Assembly: GCA_037439945.1 (NCBI GenBank)
Contig: JBBIVA010000019.1
Coordinates: forward strand, 1-34,975
Direction of reading: 5' to 3'
Source of the DNA: CALEUX01 sp037439945
Lineage (GTDB): Bacteria; Bacteroidota; Bacteroidia; Bacteroidales; Marinilabiliaceae
Length of the DNA: 34,975 nt
The position numbers and the translations under genes were made by a program. This document shows, one piece after another, positions 33,569 to 34,975 of this stretch. Numbering within the stretch: position 1 is the first letter of the stretch; each line of letters begins with the position of its first letter. The notes below the pieces were generated by a model that was given only the letters and a program-made list of their open reading frames with translations, had not been told where the DNA came from and ran no database searches.

Positions 33569-34813
33569 ATGACACAAAAAGAACTAAATGAAAAAGTAAA
33601 AGAAATAATCAAACTCATTAAAGATGACAATGAGTTTGAAGCTTCAATACTTTTTGATGAACTAGCCTCTTCCTTGCATAGTCAAAAACAATATGGTGAC
33701 ATAATAAATGCGTTCAATAAAGTATCCAAAATTATTTCTGATAAAACGTTGCTGTTCACATTTGAACTTGCCTATTCGTATGTTGAACTGAATGATGAAA
33801 ATTCTGCTGAAAAGGTATATGAATTCATACTTTCTAATGAACCAAAGAACTCAGCTGCTCTTAACAACCTTTCAAACATTAAGAAACGTAAAAGAAAGTT
33901 TAAAGAAGCATTTGACTTAATATCTCGCGCAATTCAAATTGAACCAGATGATGAAATCATTACTAACAATTACGACAATCTAAATCAAATCGTATCCGAA
34001 CAAAGGGAAAGAGAACAAAAATTCAAACACTCGCTGACATATTTAGAAAGAGAGAATGATTTTGTTGTTAGTAAACTAAAACTCTTTATTCAGAATGCAA
34101 AAAAAGATGAAAATTACGATAATGGTGTTCTGCCGATAGCAAAATGGAAGTTCAAAGTTTTTATGCAGACAGATGAACAAAAATCTGAATCGCTTAGAGA
34201 ACAATGGTTAGACAGAAACTATATTACAAACACAGGGCAAAAGGGCAATTACTATGAAACAGTTTATGAAATAAATCCTTTTTTGGAAAAGGCTCTCTTA
34301 AACCTTAAAAAGAATGAGATTAATGAAAATTGGATTAAAGCAATTGATTTGATAAATACAAAATCTTTAGACGAAGTTAATTATTTCAGAAACTTGAAGC
34401 GTATTGAAAAACTGAACAAGGAGTTTAGACAAATAGTAAAAAGAGACTATGACGAGTTGACTTTTAACTATTTAGCTAAAAACAACAAAACGACCATAAT
34501 TCTTTCAGGTTCATTAATTGAAACATTACTGATCTACTATCTGAAAAAAAAGAAAGTGAATACTGTTTCCTATGAAATTAACAACAAGAAAATTTCAAAA
34601 GAACTTTTTGAAGCTACTCTAAATGATTTATTACAATATTTAGAGCAAAACAAAGAACTCGAAAAACAATATGTCCTTTTGGGAAATATCTCTAGAATTT
34701 ACAGGAATTATGTTCACCCAGGTAAGGAATTAAGAGAATCGGAAGAATTGGACGATTCTAAAGCAAATTTATGTTACATAAGTGCCTCGGAATTGATAAA
34801 TAATTTGATATGA
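33569..34813 (+). CDS. TPR protein with C-terminal HEPN-like segment, cassette gene
   Basis: The 414-aa product has TPR-like helices over about 25-140 (AYSYVELNDENSAEKVYEFILSNEPKN, then FKEAFDLISRAIQIEPDD). A charged coiled region follows, with a less clear middle domain (WKFKVFMQTDEQ, about 190-230). The C-terminus has an all-helical segment, ILSGSLIETLLIYYLKKKK, and further on SRIYRNYVHPGKELRE (R379, H383), which resembles the RN-x2-H end of HEPN-like or DUF4145-like domains. It has no signal peptide. It is tightly packed between cassette-type repeats (stop 5 bp before the right element). It could be a stress or defence protein, but I see no proof of nuclease function, and the HEPN link is tentative. 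Confidence 0.75.
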   Translation: MTQKELNEKVKEIIKLIKDDNEFEASILFDELASSLHSQKQYGDIINAFNKVSKIISDKTLLFTFELAYSYVELNDENSAEKVYEFILSNEPKNSAALNNLSNIKKRKRKFKEAFDLISRAIQIEPDDEIITNNYDNLNQIVSEQREREQKFKHSLTYLERENDFVVSKLKLFIQNAKKDENYDNGVLPIAKWKFKVFMQTDEQKSESLREQWLDRNYITNTGQKGNYYETVYEINPFLEKALLNLKKNEINENWIKAIDLINTKSLDEVNYFRNLKRIEKLNKEFRQIVKRDYDELTFNYLAKNNKTTIILSGSLIETLLIYYLKKKKVNTVSYEINNKKISKELFEATLNDLLQYLEQNKELEKQYVLLGNISRIYRNYVHPGKELRESEELDDSKANLCYISASELINNLI

Positions 34814-34818
34814 AAAGA

Positions 34819-34975
34819 ATGCCAGCCACTAACATCGTGTATAAAACATTGGGGTTTAAGTAGTTAAATTGTGCGTTCTGCCCCGCATCGGCGTTTGTGT
34901 CGGTTGATAGGAACGTCGCTCCGCAATCCCTTACTGGCCATACCGCCATCCGTTAGCGGTCAGCTTGACCCGTCC
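34819..34975 (+). repeat. Structured attC-like element at the cassette 3' end
   Basis: It begins ATGCCAGCCACTAACATCG and its outer arm is partly complementary to CCGTTAGCGGTCAGC at 34951-34964. Between them lies GTGTATAAAACATTGGGGTTT and a region with its own pairing (CCGCATCGGCG, AACGTCGCTCCGC). It continues GCTTGACCCGTCC to the window end, so the right edge is unknown. The layout resembles an integron attC or other recombination site. I recall similar strings being common between genes in Bacteroidota genomes. The core is not a classical GTTRRRY, so it is not a standard integron site. Confidence 0.6.

Noticed and set aside
1..34975. CRISPR array, tRNA or rRNA
   Set aside because: No regularly spaced short repeats, no tRNA T-loop/acceptor combinations and no rRNA segments were found by reading; a tRNAscan run would settle the tRNA point.

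Overview
The window is AT-rich chromosomal DNA from a member of the Bacteroidota, probably Bacteroidales/Marinilabiliales-like. The main evidence is the gene set: a SOTCase-type ArgF', a 2-oxoglutarate:ferredoxin oxidoreductase with a fused gamma-alpha subunit, a PafA-like periplasmic protein, a DUF6146-like lipoprotein and an EF-G2-type factor. Several promoters also match the Bacteroidota -7 element TAnnTTTG. KorAB suggests an anaerobic or microaerobic lifestyle. No rRNA, tRNA, CRISPR array or intact transposase was seen.

Layout. (1) 1-252 is one copy of a ~233-bp repeat; its inverted partner is at 23208-23440, so the pair brackets about 23 kb. (2) 1339-2151 is a solitary lpxA. (3) 2227-18481, all on the minus strand, is an arginine/proline block. 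In transcription order it reads argR, a GNAT acyltransferase, argG, argC, argD, a NUMOD4/HNH-HTH gene, proC, proB, proA, argF', argB, an argE/dapE-like deacylase, argH, citrate synthase and carA. carB (18806-22030) diverges from argR. All steps from glutamate to arginine and all three proline steps are represented. ArgF' carries Pro90, the residue that marks N-succinyl-ornithine rather than N-acetyl-ornithine specificity in Bacteroides, so the acyl group is probably succinyl. ArgR-type operators (TGNATWWWWATNCA) lie before argR/carB, argH and carA, and a one-mismatch site lies before argG. This suggests several ArgR-controlled units rather than one long operon.

(4) 22151-25430 is sparse: a small lipoprotein, a secreted coiled-coil protein, a DUF190 PII-like protein and several decaying interspersed repeats. 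(5) 25598-27754 encodes an EF-G paralogue with Ser in place of the catalytic His. (6) 28076-32595 (minus) is korA-korB followed by an overlapping gene for a PafA-like alkaline-phosphatase-fold protein that has lost nearly all its catalytic residues. (7) 33017-33529 is a gamma-carbonic anhydrase. (8) 33533 to the window end looks like an integron-cassette-like unit: one ORF with TPR and possible HEPN-like parts, flanked by matching inverted and direct GTTAGYGG repeats and followed by a structured ~145-bp element.

Metabolically, citrate synthase and KorAB both act around 2-oxoglutarate and succinyl-CoA. 2-Oxoglutarate is the carbon precursor of glutamate, hence of arginine and proline, and succinyl-CoA is the presumed acyl donor of the succinylated pathway. 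That functional link is inference.
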